NCBI GenBank assembly: GCA_900547195.1
Contig: URFQ01000086.1
Location: 1 to 9,500, forward strand
Reading direction: 5' to 3'
Source: an uncultured Butyricicoccus sp.
GTDB taxonomy: Bacteria; Bacillota; Clostridia; Oscillospirales; Butyricicoccaceae
DNA: 9,500 nucleotides
Shown one piece after another: positions 1 to 6,999 of the stretch (its first letter is position 1; the number at the start of each line of letters is the position of its first letter). The notes beneath the pieces are model-generated. The model made no database searches. It was not told the DNA's origin and saw nothing but the letters and a program-made list of their open reading frames with translations. The translations under genes were made by a program, and so were the position numbers.

Positions 1-1
1 C

Positions 2-1039
2 GGCATGGCGCTGCCCGGCAACGGCACGACCCCCGCGGTTTCGGCGGCGCGCATCCATCTGGCCAAACACGCGGGCATGAAGATCATGGAGCTGATTGAA
101 AAGGACATCAAGCCGCGCGACATCCTGACCCCAAAGGCGTTCCGCAACGCGCTGTGCTGCGAGATGGCGATTGGCTGCTCCACCAACTCGGTGCTGCATC
201 TGCTGGCCATCGCGAATGAAGCGGGCGTCCCGCTTGAACTCCAGACGCTCAACGAAATCTCTTCGCAGGTGCCGAACATTTGCCATCTGGCTCCCGCGGG
301 CCCGCACCATATCGAGCAGCTGTATGCGGCGGGCGGCGTGCCGGCCATCATGAAGGAACTGACGAAGCGTGATTTCCTCGACCTGAGCCTCGTCACTTGC
401 ACCGGCAAGACCGTGGGCGAGAACCTTGAGGGTGTTACAAACCGCAATCCGGAGGTTGTCCGCCCGATCGACCAGCCGTATTCCGAGACCGGCGGCATCG
501 CCGTGCTGTGGGGCAACATCGCCAGGAACGGCTGCGTGGTCAAGCGCTCGGCGGTTGCGCCCGAGATGATGGTGCATGAGGGCCCGGCGCGCGTGTTTGA
601 CTGCGAAGAGGACGCGATCGACGCAATTTACAACGGCAGGATCGTCAAGGGAGATGTGGTGATCATCCGGTATGAAGGCCCGAAGGGCGGCCCCGGCATG
701 CGTGAGATGCTGAACCCCACCTCGGCCCTCGCGGGCATGAAGCTCGACAAGGATGTGGCGCTGATTACCGACGGCCGTTTCTCGGGCGCGTCCCGCGGCG
801 CTTCCATCGGCCATGTTTCGCCCGAGGCCGCTTCGGGCGGCGAAATCGGCCTCGTGCAGGAGGGCGACGTCATCGCTATCGACATCCCGAACAGCAAGGT
901 CGACGTCAAGATCTCGGACGAGGAGATGGAGGCGCGCCGCGCCGCATATGTGCCGCGTGAGCCGAACGTGAAGAGCGGATGGCTGTACCGCTATTCCCGT
1001 CTGGTGACTTCGGCGGATCAGGGCGCTGTGGTAAGATAA
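2..1039 (+). CDS. ilvD: Dihydroxy-acid dehydratase, C-terminal part (5' end outside window)
   Basis: IlvD dehydrates 2,3-dihydroxy-isovalerate and 2,3-dihydroxy-3-methylvalerate to the 2-keto acids that precede valine, leucine and isoleucine; it is a cytoplasmic Fe-S enzyme. The reading frame is open from the first bases, and the ATG at 5 is an internal Met within the conserved GMALPGNGTTPA segment, so it is not a start. About 345 residues are visible of a family length near 550-560, so roughly 210 N-terminal residues, including the iron-sulfur cluster cysteines, lie upstream. Family hallmarks seen are GCSTNSVLHLLAIANEAG (from about 173), VKRSAVAPEM (from about 540), EGPKGGPGMREML (from about 674) and DGRFSGASRG (770-799), whose serine is the proposed catalytic base in the family. 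The gene ends in TAA at 1037-1039, followed at once by a terminator, so it appears to be the last gene of its unit. No damage is seen. Confidence 0.96.
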   Translation, partial: GMALPGNGTTPAVSAARIHLAKHAGMKIMELIEKDIKPRDILTPKAFRNALCCEMAIGCSTNSVLHLLAIANEAGVPLELQTLNEISSQVPNICHLAPAGPHHIEQLYAAGGVPAIMKELTKRDFLDLSLVTCTGKTVGENLEGVTNRNPEVVRPIDQPYSETGGIAVLWGNIARNGCVVKRSAVAPEMMVHEGPARVFDCEEDAIDAIYNGRIVKGDVVIIRYEGPKGGPGMREMLNPTSALAGMKLDKDVALITDGRFSGASRGASIGHVSPEAASGGEIGLVQEGDVIAIDIPNSKVDVKISDEEMEARRAAYVPREPNVKSGWLYRYSRLVTSADQGAVVR

Positions 1040-1044
1040 TCATG

Positions 1045-1083
1045 AAAAGGGCGAAGGCGTTTTTGTGTGCCTTCGCTCTTTTT
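1045..1083 (+). terminator. Intrinsic terminator after ilvD
   Basis: Arms 1045-1058 and 1069-1082 pair over 14 bp with one G:U, around a 10-nt loop. The core is GCGAAGGC / GCCTTCGC. On the + strand it ends in a run of five T (1079-1083), and it begins 5 nt after the ilvD stop. The arms start with AAAA, so the minus strand also ends in TTTT and the hairpin may act weakly on transcripts from the opposing ygiQ gene. Confidence 0.88.
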
Positions 1084-1107
1084 ATAATGGTCGTTTTGCC
1101 GTGCTGC

Positions 1108-1152
1108 ATCAAAAGAGGGGAAGGGAACCTGGTTCCCTTCCCCTCTTTTGAT
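1108..1152. terminator. 45-nt perfect palindrome, probable bidirectional terminator
   Basis: Arms 1108-1129 and 1131-1152 are exact reverse complements over 22 bp around a single T at 1130. The sequence is strongly strand-biased: the left arm is purine-rich (AAAAGAGGGGAAGGGAACC) and the right arm pyrimidine-rich. On either strand the hairpin ends in CCCCTCTTTTGAT, so it can terminate both ilvD read-through and the convergent ygiQ transcript, whose stop is 59 nt away. Symmetry this complete goes beyond what termination needs, so it could also be a dispersed intergenic palindrome. The termination role is inferred from position and the T run. Confidence 0.7.
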
Positions 1153-1210
1153 ACCAGTCTGTGCACGGCGTCCGGCAGCCATTCCGGCCGCGCGGCGCAC
1201 ATACGGCATG

Positions 1211-3172
1211 TTATTTTTTCTTCTTGGGTTTCGCCCAGCCCTTTTTGCGCGTGGGTTTGGAAGCGCCTGTTCCCTTTGCGGGTACGGCGGAACTGCCGCG
1301 GCGTTCGTTTTTCGCCTTCCCGCCCTTGGAAAAGCGTCCGCTCGGCGCCGCTATGGGTGCATGGCCGCGCTCGCCGCGCGATGGGCGGATCAGGCATTCC
1401 TTCCCGAAGCCGATAAGATCCTCCCGGCCGGCCTTTTTGAGCGCAGCAAGGATGACCGGGCGCTTATCCGGCCGCCGCCATTGCAGCAGCGCGCGCTGCA
1501 TGGCCTTCTCTTCGGCAGTCTTAGCGACATAGACCGGCTTCATCGTGCGCGGATCCAGGCCGGTATAATACATGGCCGTGGACAGCGTGCCCGGGGTGGG
1601 GTAAAAGTCCTGCACCTGTTCGGGCATGTAGCCGACGCGGTTTAGGTACTGGGCGAGCAGGATGGCATCGTCGAGCGTTGCGCCCGGGTGGGACGACATC
1701 AGATAGGGCACCAGATACTGCTTCTTACCCAGTTTTTCATTAATGCGCGTGTAGCGCTCGCGGAACTTTTCATAGACCGAAAACGACGGCTTGCCCATGT
1801 AATAGAGCGCGTTGTCGCTCATGTGCTCGGGCGCGACCTTGAGCTGCCCGGAAATGTGGTGTTTGACCAGTTCGAGGAAAAATTCATCGTTGTCGTCGGC
1901 CATCATGTAGTCGTAGCGCAAGCCGGAGCGCACAAACACCTTTTTTACGCCCGGAATCTGCCGCAGCTTGCGCAGCAGGGACAGGTAATCGCGGTGATCG
2001 GCTTCAAGATTGCCGCACGCCTGCGGGAAAAGGCAGCGCTTATTGATGCACAGGCCGTGCGTCTCCTGCTTTTTACAGGCCGGGAAACGGAAATTCGCGG
2101 TTGGGCCGCCGACGTCATGGATGTAGCCCTTGAAATCCGGGCGCCGGGCAATCTGTTCGGCTTCACGTATCACCGATTCATGGGAGCGGGCCTGGATGTA
2201 TCGGCCCTGATGGAACGCGAGCGCGCAGAAGTTGCAGGCGCCGAAGCAGCCGCGGTTATGGATGATGGAGAACTGTACCTCCTGGATGGCGGGCACGCCG
2301 CCGAGGGCTTCATACGACGGGTGATAGGCGCGTGCGTAGGGCAAAGAGTAAACCTTGTCCATTTCAGCGGTTGTAAGCGGCAGGGCGGGCGGGTTCTGCA
2401 CGAAAATGCGTTTGCCATGCGGCTGCAAAACGGCCTTGCCATGTACGTGGTCGGCCTGGTCGTATTGCAGCTTGACCGACCGCGCATAGGCGGCCTTGTC
2501 CGCAAGCACATCTTCATAAGACGGGCAATCGACCGACGGGAACGGGATCTCCTCGCCCGGGTGGGCAAAGTAGCCCATGCCGCGGATGCCGCGCCAGAGA
2601 TTGTTGCCTTTTTTGCCGGCTTTGAAGTTTTTCGCCATTTCGACGACGGCATGTTCGCTCATGCCGTACATCAAAGCGTCCGCGCCGGACGAGGACAGCA
2701 CGCTCGGCATCACCTGGTCCGACCAGTAATCATAATGCGCGAAGCGGCGCAGGCTGGCTTCGATGCCGCCGATGACCACCGGCGTATCCGGAAAGGCCTT
2801 CCGTGCAAGCATGGAATAGACGGTTACGGCGCGATCGGGCCGCTTGCCGCCCACGCCGCCCGGCGTGTAAGCGTCGTCGTGGCGGCGCTTTTTGGCGGCA
2901 GTGTAGTGGGCCACCATGGAGTCGATGTTGCCCGCATTGACGAGCACCGCATAGCGCGGCCGCCCCATGGCGAGAAAATCCTGTTCATTTGTAAAATTGG
3001 GCTGGCTCAGGATGGCCACGCGGAAGCCGGCGTCCTCGAGAACGCGCGAAATAATCGCGGTGCCGAAGGAGGGATGGTCAATGTATGCGTCGCCGGTGAC
3101 AAGCAAAAAGTCGCAATAGTACCAGCCCCGGGAGACCATATCCTCATGCGAGATCGGAAGAAAATTTGACAT
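1211..3172 (-). CDS. ygiQ: YgiQ-family radical SAM protein
   Basis: This is a 653-residue member of the YgiQ (UPF0313) radical SAM family, whose substrate I cannot name. The N-terminal part (about 15-170, with DFLLVTGDAYIDHPSFG and GGIEASLRRFAHYDYWSD) matches the family's cobalamin-binding-like domain. The radical SAM core follows, with the CxxxCxxC motif at C309, C313 and C316 for the [4Fe-4S] cluster. A second cysteine group lies at C366, C375, C380 and C386. KVAPEHMSDNAL (445-456) and YPTPGTLSTAMYYTGLDP (524-541) are further family blocks. The tail from about 597 is rich in Lys/Arg and low in complexity, ending in KPKKKK. I chose the ATG at 3172 (MSNFLP) because ACGAGG lies 7 nt upstream; the in-frame ATG at 3223 would add 17 residues with no site. 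The gene runs convergent to ilvD and divergent from the methyltransferase, and looks monocistronic. Confidence 0.93.
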   Translation of the reverse strand: MSNFLPISHEDMVSRGWYYCDFLLVTGDAYIDHPSFGTAIISRVLEDAGFRVAILSQPNFTNEQDFLAMGRPRYAVLVNAGNIDSMVAHYTAAKKRRHDDAYTPGGVGGKRPDRAVTVYSMLARKAFPDTPVVIGGIEASLRRFAHYDYWSDQVMPSVLSSSGADALMYGMSEHAVVEMAKNFKAGKKGNNLWRGIRGMGYFAHPGEEIPFPSVDCPSYEDVLADKAAYARSVKLQYDQADHVHGKAVLQPHGKRIFVQNPPALPLTTAEMDKVYSLPYARAYHPSYEALGGVPAIQEVQFSIIHNRGCFGACNFCALAFHQGRYIQARSHESVIREAEQIARRPDFKGYIHDVGGPTANFRFPACKKQETHGLCINKRCLFPQACGNLEADHRDYLSLLRKLRQIPGVKKVFVRSGLRYDYMMADDNDEFFLELVKHHISGQLKVAPEHMSDNALYYMGKPSFSVYEKFRERYTRINEKLGKKQYLVPYLMSSHPGATLDDAILLAQYLNRVGYMPEQVQDFYPTPGTLSTAMYYTGLDPRTMKPVYVAKTAEEKAMQRALLQWRRPDKRPVILAALKKAGREDLIGFGKECLIRPSRGERGHAPIAAPSGRFSKGGKAKNERRGSSAVPAKGTGASKPTRKKGWAKPKKKK

Positions 3173-3217
3173 GAAAAAACCTCGTGTTTTGCAAAAACGA
3201 TTCCTTATGATATCAGC

Positions 3218-3273
3218 TACCATAGCGGCAGGTAAAATTCCGGCAAAATCTCTGATTTAGCGCCGCTATGGTA
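3218..3273 (-). other. 12-bp perfect inverted repeat in the ygiQ leader
   Basis: TACCATAGCGGC at 3218-3229 is the exact reverse complement of GCCGCTATGGTA at 3262-3273, with 32 nt between. Read on the minus strand it lies within the predicted ygiQ 5' leader, 46 nt upstream of the start codon, and would form a 12-bp stem. The right arm overlaps the plus-strand -10 at 3272-3277. It could be an mRNA structure or a two-site operator; no known riboswitch class is recognised. Confidence 0.5.
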
Positions 3274-3277
3274 TAAT
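3269..3277 (+). promoter_or_regulatory. Extended -10 promoter element (TGGTATAAT), plus strand
   Basis: TGG followed by a consensus TATAAT at 3272-3277 is a textbook extended -10. The -35 region 16-17 nt upstream (TCTCTG or nearby) is poor, but extended -10 promoters tolerate this. Transcription would start near 3284 and read towards the methyltransferase, giving a leader of about 220 nt. A second TATAAT at 3291-3296 on the same strand has no -35 and no TGn. Confidence 0.45.
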
Positions 3278-3289
3278 CGTGAAATAAAT

Positions 3290-3317
3290 GTATAATGGCC
3301 GCTTGCGGTCATTATAC
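3290..3317. promoter_or_regulatory. Near-perfect palindrome holding opposed -10 hexamers
   Basis: Arms 3290-3302 and 3305-3317 pair over 13 bp with one G:T, around TT at 3303-3304. The left arm contains TATAAT on the plus strand (3291-3296) and the right arm contains TATAAT on the minus strand (3316-3311). The symmetry centre falls where transcription from the minus-strand promoter should begin. It may be an operator, a hairpin at the very 5' end of a transcript, or a consequence of mirrored -10 elements. Confidence 0.5.
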
Positions 3318-3339
3318 CATGTCCGGCGGGGAGGGGCAA
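3311..3339 (-). promoter_or_regulatory. Promoter for ygiQ (TTGCCC-N17-TATAAT)
   Basis: On the minus strand TTGCCC (3339-3334) is separated by 17 nt from TATAAT (3316-3311), which is preceded by TGG to make an extended -10. The start site would be near 3304, leaving a leader of about 130 nt before the ygiQ ATG. It is the best-scored minus-strand promoter by eye in this gap. Confidence 0.65.
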
Positions 3340-3417
3340 GCGGCGGCATTTGGCAGGCGGTTTCAAATGCGACAAATCCGGTGTGGATTCCAGGGGATGG
3401 TTTTCGCGCATTGCCCG

Positions 3418-3446
3418 TTGCATACCGGGCGGGTAAATGATAAAAT
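3418..3446 (+). promoter_or_regulatory. Promoter for the methyltransferase/ecf operon (TTGCAT-N17-TAAAAT)
   Basis: TTGCAT at 3418-3423, a 17-nt spacer and TAAAAT at 3441-3446, with TG at 3438-3439 making an extended -10. Transcription should start near 3453, giving a leader of about 50 nt before the ATG at 3504. The proximity and good spacing make it the likely main promoter for the downstream genes. Confidence 0.7.
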
Positions 3447-3503
3447 AAGTAGGTATCATGTGATCGTATATTGATTTTTTAATAGAAATGAGGACTTTGC
3501 CCC

Positions 3504-4367
3504 ATGTGGATTGCGAATAACTGGTCGGATTATGCCGTTTTGGACTGCGGCGGCGGGGAAAAGGTCGAAAAATGGGGGCCGCATATCCTTGTGCGGCCGG
3601 ACCCGCAGGCAATCTGGCCGAAAATTGAGACCGAAAGCGCATGGAAGCGCGCAAACGCGGTCTATCATCGCTCGAAATCGGGCGGCGGGCAGTGGGAAAT
3701 CCGCAAGCTGCCCGCACAGTGGACGATCTCGTATCGGGAGCTCAGCTTTCATCTGAAGCCCATGGCCTTCAAGCACACCGGCCTGTTCCCTGAGCAGGCG
3801 GCAAATTGGGATTTTATCATGGAAAAAGTGCGCGCGGCCGGCCGCCCGGTGAGCATTTTGAACCTGTTCGCGTATACGGGCGGCGCCACGCTGGCGGCAG
3901 CCGCCGCGGGCGCAAGCGTGTGCCATGTGGACGCCTCCAAGGGCATGACCCAGTGGGCGCGTGAAAACGCGGCTTCCTCCGGCCTTGCGGACAAGCCCAT
4001 CCGCTGGATTGTGGATGACTGCAAAAAGTTTGTGCAGCGGGAGATCCGCCGCGGCCGCAAATATGACGCCATTATCATGGATCCGCCCTCCTACGGGCGC
4101 GGCCCGTCAGGTGAAACCTGGAAGATTGAAGAGGATGTGGCCGGCTTTGTCAAGCTCACGATGGAGCTTTTGAGCGACCATCCGCTTTTTGTGTTGATTT
4201 CCAGCTATTCGACCGGTCTCGCGCCGTCTGTGATGGCCTATCTGCTCGGCATCACCGCGCGCGCCCGGCACGACGGCTACATCGAAGCGCAGGAACTCGG
4301 CCTGCCGGTGCGTTCGACCGGGCTGGTGCTGCCCTGCGGCTCGAGCGCGCGGTTCATCGGACGCTGA
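3504..4367 (+). CDS. RlmI-like class I SAM-dependent methyltransferase
   Basis: This 287-residue protein looks like a COG1092-type SAM methyltransferase, related to the catalytic part of the 23S rRNA m5C methyltransferase RlmI. The SAM-binding motif I is LNLFAYTGGATLAAAAAGA (119-137), the acidic residue for the ribose is D143 in HVDAS, D171 in VDDC lies near the adenine, and the DPPSYGRG motif (193-200) is the catalytic-type loop. It is about 110 residues shorter than RlmI of E. coli and shows no typical PUA domain; the N-terminal 115 residues (LDCGGGEKVEKWG, HILVRPDPQAIWPK) follow a pattern of shorter bacterial homologues. Substrate cannot be told: an rRNA target is inference from the family. 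The ATG at 3504 has GAGGA 9 nt upstream. It is 88 nt upstream of ecfA1 with no terminator between, so co-transcription is likely. Confidence 0.85.
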   Translation: MWIANNWSDYAVLDCGGGEKVEKWGPHILVRPDPQAIWPKIETESAWKRANAVYHRSKSGGGQWEIRKLPAQWTISYRELSFHLKPMAFKHTGLFPEQAANWDFIMEKVRAAGRPVSILNLFAYTGGATLAAAAAGASVCHVDASKGMTQWARENAASSGLADKPIRWIVDDCKKFVQREIRRGRKYDAIIMDPPSYGRGPSGETWKIEEDVAGFVKLTMELLSDHPLFVLISSYSTGLAPSVMAYLLGITARARHDGYIEAQELGLPVRSTGLVLPCGSSARFIGR

Positions 4368-4455
4368 ACGTCCTGCGCCGGAACGCAGACACAGCGGAAG
4401 CGCGCGAAGCCGAGCGGGAGCAAGTGAAAAAAACAGAAACAGAGGATCCATAACG

Positions 4456-5301
4456 ATGTCTGAAATTATCAAAACCGAAAACCTCACCTTTGCTTACCAC
4501 GACGAAAGCGGCAACGCCAAGTTTGCGCTGAACGGGATTGACCTGTCGATTGCGCGCGGTGAATTCGTGGCCGTGTTGGGACACAACGGTTCGGGCAAAT
4601 CCACGCTCGCCGGGCATTTTAACGCCATCCGCCTGCCCACGGGCGGCAAGGTCTATGTCGATATGATGGACACCGCCGACGACGGCAAGGTGTACGACAT
4701 CCGCAAAACCTGCGCCATGGTGTTCCAGAACCCGGACAACCAGATCGTCGCCTCGGTCGTGGAGGAGGACGTTGCGTTCGCGCTGGAAAATATGGGCCTG
4801 CCGCCGGTGGAAATCCGCCGCCGGGTGGACGATGCGCTCAAAGCGGTTGGGATGTATGAGTTTCGCGGCCATGCGCCGCACAAGCTGTCCGGCGGACAGA
4901 AGCAGCGCGTTGCCATCGCGGGCGTGATTGCCATGATGCCGCGCTGCGTGGTCTTTGACGAGCCGACCGCCATGCTCGACCCATCCGGCCGCAAGGAAGT
5001 CATGCGTGTCATCCGCGATCTCAATTCCCGCTTCGGTATTACCGTCATCCTGATCACCCATCACATGGATGAAGCGGTGCAGGCGGGGCGCGTCGTCGTC
5101 ATGCATCAGGGCAAGGTGCTCATGGACGGCACACCGCGCGAAATTTTTACGCAAGTGGACGCGCTGCGCAAAGCCTCCCTGTCCGTGCCGCAGACGATTG
5201 AGGTGCTGTATGACCTTGACCGCGACGCGGGCGCGGGGCTTCCGATCGACGCGATGAGCGTGGAGGAATGCGCGGACACGCTGCAACACTATCTGGCGTA
5301 A
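4456..5301 (+). CDS. ecfA1: Energy-coupling factor transporter ATPase EcfA1
   Basis: This 281-residue ABC ATPase (CbiO type) is one half of the ATPase pair that powers ECF uptake of vitamins or metal ions from the cytoplasmic face of the membrane. Visible motifs are Walker A GHNGSGKST (42-50), the Q-loop Q91 in QNPDNQ, signature LSGGQ (144-148), Walker B VVFDEPT with E169, the D-loop around MLDPSG, and the switch H202. The Q-loop QNPDNQ and the C-terminal extension after about 235 are typical of EcfA1 rather than other ABC ATPases. All catalytic residues are intact. The ATG has AGAGGA 9 nt upstream. It is followed by ecfA2 after 31 nt. The A1/A2 assignment rests on gene order and family sequence. 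Confidence 0.94.
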   Translation: MSEIIKTENLTFAYHDESGNAKFALNGIDLSIARGEFVAVLGHNGSGKSTLAGHFNAIRLPTGGKVYVDMMDTADDGKVYDIRKTCAMVFQNPDNQIVASVVEEDVAFALENMGLPPVEIRRRVDDALKAVGMYEFRGHAPHKLSGGQKQRVAIAGVIAMMPRCVVFDEPTAMLDPSGRKEVMRVIRDLNSRFGITVILITHHMDEAVQAGRVVVMHQGKVLMDGTPREIFTQVDALRKASLSVPQTIEVLYDLDRDAGAGLPIDAMSVEECADTLQHYLA

Positions 5302-5319
5302 AGCAATCAACCACTTTTT

Positions 5320-5325
5320 GGAGGA
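5320..5325 (+). promoter_or_regulatory. Ribosome binding site fixing the ecfA2 TTG start
   Basis: GGAGGA, 7 nt before TTG 5333. It overlaps and so rules out the alternative TTG at 5318, and it is strong enough to offset the weak start codon. Confidence 0.8.
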
Positions 5326-5332
5326 CGAAATT

Positions 5333-6199
5333 TTGTCAACCATTTTAGAAACACGGGGCTTGACTCATGTCTACGGAGCAGGCACCCCTTTTGAGCGCAC
5401 CGCGCTTGACCACATTGACCTTCGGGTGGAGCAGGGCGAAATCCTGGGCATCATCGGGCACACCGGTTCGGGAAAGTCCACCCTGATCCAGCATTTTAAC
5501 GGGCTGCTGAAGCCGACGGCGGGTGAAATTTTGCTCGGCGGCCAGTCCATCTGGGACGCCAAGGGCAAATGCGACCGTACAACACGCTTTCGGGTCGGGC
5601 TGGTGTTCCAGTATCCGGAATATCAGCTTTTTGAGGAGACGATTGCCAAAGATATTGCATTCGGCCCGGCCAATATGGGGCTGGGGCAAAGCGAAATCGA
5701 CGAGCGGGTGAAGGAGGCCATGGCGTTTGTCGGGCTGGCGCCCGAACTGGCCGGCCAGTCGCCGTTCGCGCTGTCGGGCGGCCAGAAGCGCCGCGTCGCC
5801 ATCGCGGGCGTAATCGCGATGCGTCCCGAGGTGCTCATTCTGGACGAGCCGACCGCAGGCCTGGACCCGGCGGGCCGCGACGAAATTTTCGCGGAAATCC
5901 AGCAGTATCACGACCAGACCGGTGCGACCATCCTGTTTGTTACCCATTCGATGGAGGACGCCGCGCGCATGGCTGACCGCATGCTCGTGATGAACCATGC
6001 GGAAATCATGCTGCTCGGCACGCCGCGCGAAGTTTTTTCCCATGCAAAGGAAATCACTGCCGCGGGGTTGGACATCCCGGAAATCACCAAGGTCATTCTG
6101 GAGCTGAACCGCCGCGGGATTGCGCTTGACCCGTCGATTTTCACGGTGGAGGAAGCGGTGCGCGCCATCCGCGCGTATAAGGAGGGAAAACCATGCTGA
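5333..6199 (+). CDS. ecfA2: Energy-coupling factor transporter ATPase EcfA2 (TTG start)
   Basis: This is the second ABC ATPase of the ECF module, 288 residues. Motifs are Walker A GHTGSGKST (42-50), Q-loop Q93 in FQYPEYQLF, signature LSGGQ (147-151), Walker B LILDEPT with E172, and switch H205. FQYPEYQLF is a typical EcfA2 sequence, where EcfA1 has QNPDNQ. The start is TTG at 5333: GGAGGA at 5320-5325 sits 7 nt before it, the ideal spacing. The other in-frame TTG at 5318 overlaps that site and cannot use it. There is no ATG in the right place. It ends 7 nt into ecfT, so the two are translationally coupled. EcfA1 and EcfA2 are expected to form a heterodimer that binds the coupling helices of EcfT. 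Confidence 0.94.
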   Translation: MSTILETRGLTHVYGAGTPFERTALDHIDLRVEQGEILGIIGHTGSGKSTLIQHFNGLLKPTAGEILLGGQSIWDAKGKCDRTTRFRVGLVFQYPEYQLFEETIAKDIAFGPANMGLGQSEIDERVKEAMAFVGLAPELAGQSPFALSGGQKRRVAIAGVIAMRPEVLILDEPTAGLDPAGRDEIFAEIQQYHDQTGATILFVTHSMEDAARMADRMLVMNHAEIMLLGTPREVFSHAKEITAAGLDIPEITKVILELNRRGIALDPSIFTVEEAVRAIRAYKEGKPC

Positions 6200-6996
6200 G
6201 AGATATTACGATCGGCCAGTTTTTTCCCGGCACAAGCGCCGTCCATCGGGTTGACCCCCGGGTCAAGATTGTGCTTGTCATCGCCATGATCGTGGCGCTG
6301 TTCCTTGCGGGCGGGCCGGTTTCCTATGCGCTCATGGCCGGGTATCTGTTTGCCATCATCTCAATTTCCAAGGTTCGTTTCAAGATGGTGGTGCGTGGCT
6401 TAAAGCCCATCCTGTTTATCATTATTTTTACCGCTGTGCTCAACCTGTTCTACACGCCCGGCGAGGAGCTGTGGTCGTGGGGTTTCCTGCACATTACCAA
6501 AGAGGGCGTTTTCGTCGCCATCGAAATGGTGATCCGCATTATGCTGCTCATCATCGGCACTTCCATGCTGACCTATACGACCTCCCCGATCGACCTGACC
6601 GACGGGCTGGAGCGCCTGATGGGGCCGTTCAAAAAAATCCATGTCCCTGTGCATGAGCTGGCCATGATGATGTCCATTGCGCTGCGCTTTATCCCGACGC
6701 TGATCGAGGAAACCGAGAAGATCATTTCGGCGCAGAAGGCGCGCGGCGCCGACTTTGAATCAGGAAATCTCCTCCAGCGCGCGAAAGCCATGGTGCCGAT
6801 CCTTGTGCCGCTGTTTATCTCGGCGTTCCGCCGCGCGGACGAGCTGGCCACCGCGATGGAGTGCCGCCTATACCGCGGCGACGAAGGCCGCACCCGGCTG
6901 AAACAACTCAAAATTGCCCGGGTCGATTACGCCGCCATCGCAGTTTCCGCAGCGGTGTTCGGTGCGGTGATCACGCTCGGACGGATGGGAATGTAA
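6193..6996 (+). CDS. ecfT: Energy-coupling factor transporter transmembrane protein EcfT
   Basis: EcfT is the membrane scaffold that joins the EcfA pair to substrate-binding S components. The 267-residue protein has hydrophobic segments at roughly 25-40, 44-59, 72-88, 106-127 and 245-263. The two conserved coupling motifs are present: QKARGAD (181-187), and AMECRLYRG (221-229), both carrying the Arg of the family's A-R-G signature that contacts the ATPases. The start ATG overlaps the end of ecfA2 (ATGCTGA at 6193), with AAGGAGG 7 nt upstream. Length fits the family. No S component is encoded nearby, which suits a shared (group II) module serving S proteins encoded elsewhere; that is inference. 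The C-terminal segment ends with a single membrane helix. Confidence 0.93.
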   Translation: MLRDITIGQFFPGTSAVHRVDPRVKIVLVIAMIVALFLAGGPVSYALMAGYLFAIISISKVRFKMVVRGLKPILFIIIFTAVLNLFYTPGEELWSWGFLHITKEGVFVAIEMVIRIMLLIIGTSMLTYTTSPIDLTDGLERLMGPFKKIHVPVHELAMMMSIALRFIPTLIEETEKIISAQKARGADFESGNLLQRAKAMVPILVPLFISAFRRADELATAMECRLYRGDEGRTRLKQLKIARVDYAAIAVSAAVFGAVITLGRMGM

Positions 6997-6999
6997 GCG

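Noticed and set aside
979..1645. Several plus- and minus-strand frames over the ilvD/ygiQ junction
   Set aside because: They cross terminator hairpins and the 45-nt palindrome, and overlap both real genes out of frame.
1688..3169. 493-codon open frame on the plus strand antisense to ygiQ
   Set aside because: Product is a His/Ala/Arg-rich mirror of ygiQ, with no recognisable family and no start site; GC-rich codons leave antisense frames open. The minus-strand gene has full family motifs.
3173..3223. Upstream ATG 3223 as the start of ygiQ
   Set aside because: Adds 17 residues with no ribosome site and none of the family N-terminus; ATG 3172 has ACGAGG at 7 nt.
4368..4455. Riboswitch before the ECF genes
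   Set aside because: The gap is 88 nt and shows only a weak 5-bp hairpin at the preceding stop codon; no terminator and no known vitamin riboswitch core seen.
4354..5343. 329-codon open frame on the minus strand across ecfA1
   Set aside because: Shadow of the ATPase gene, His/Arg-rich, no ribosome site, no motifs.
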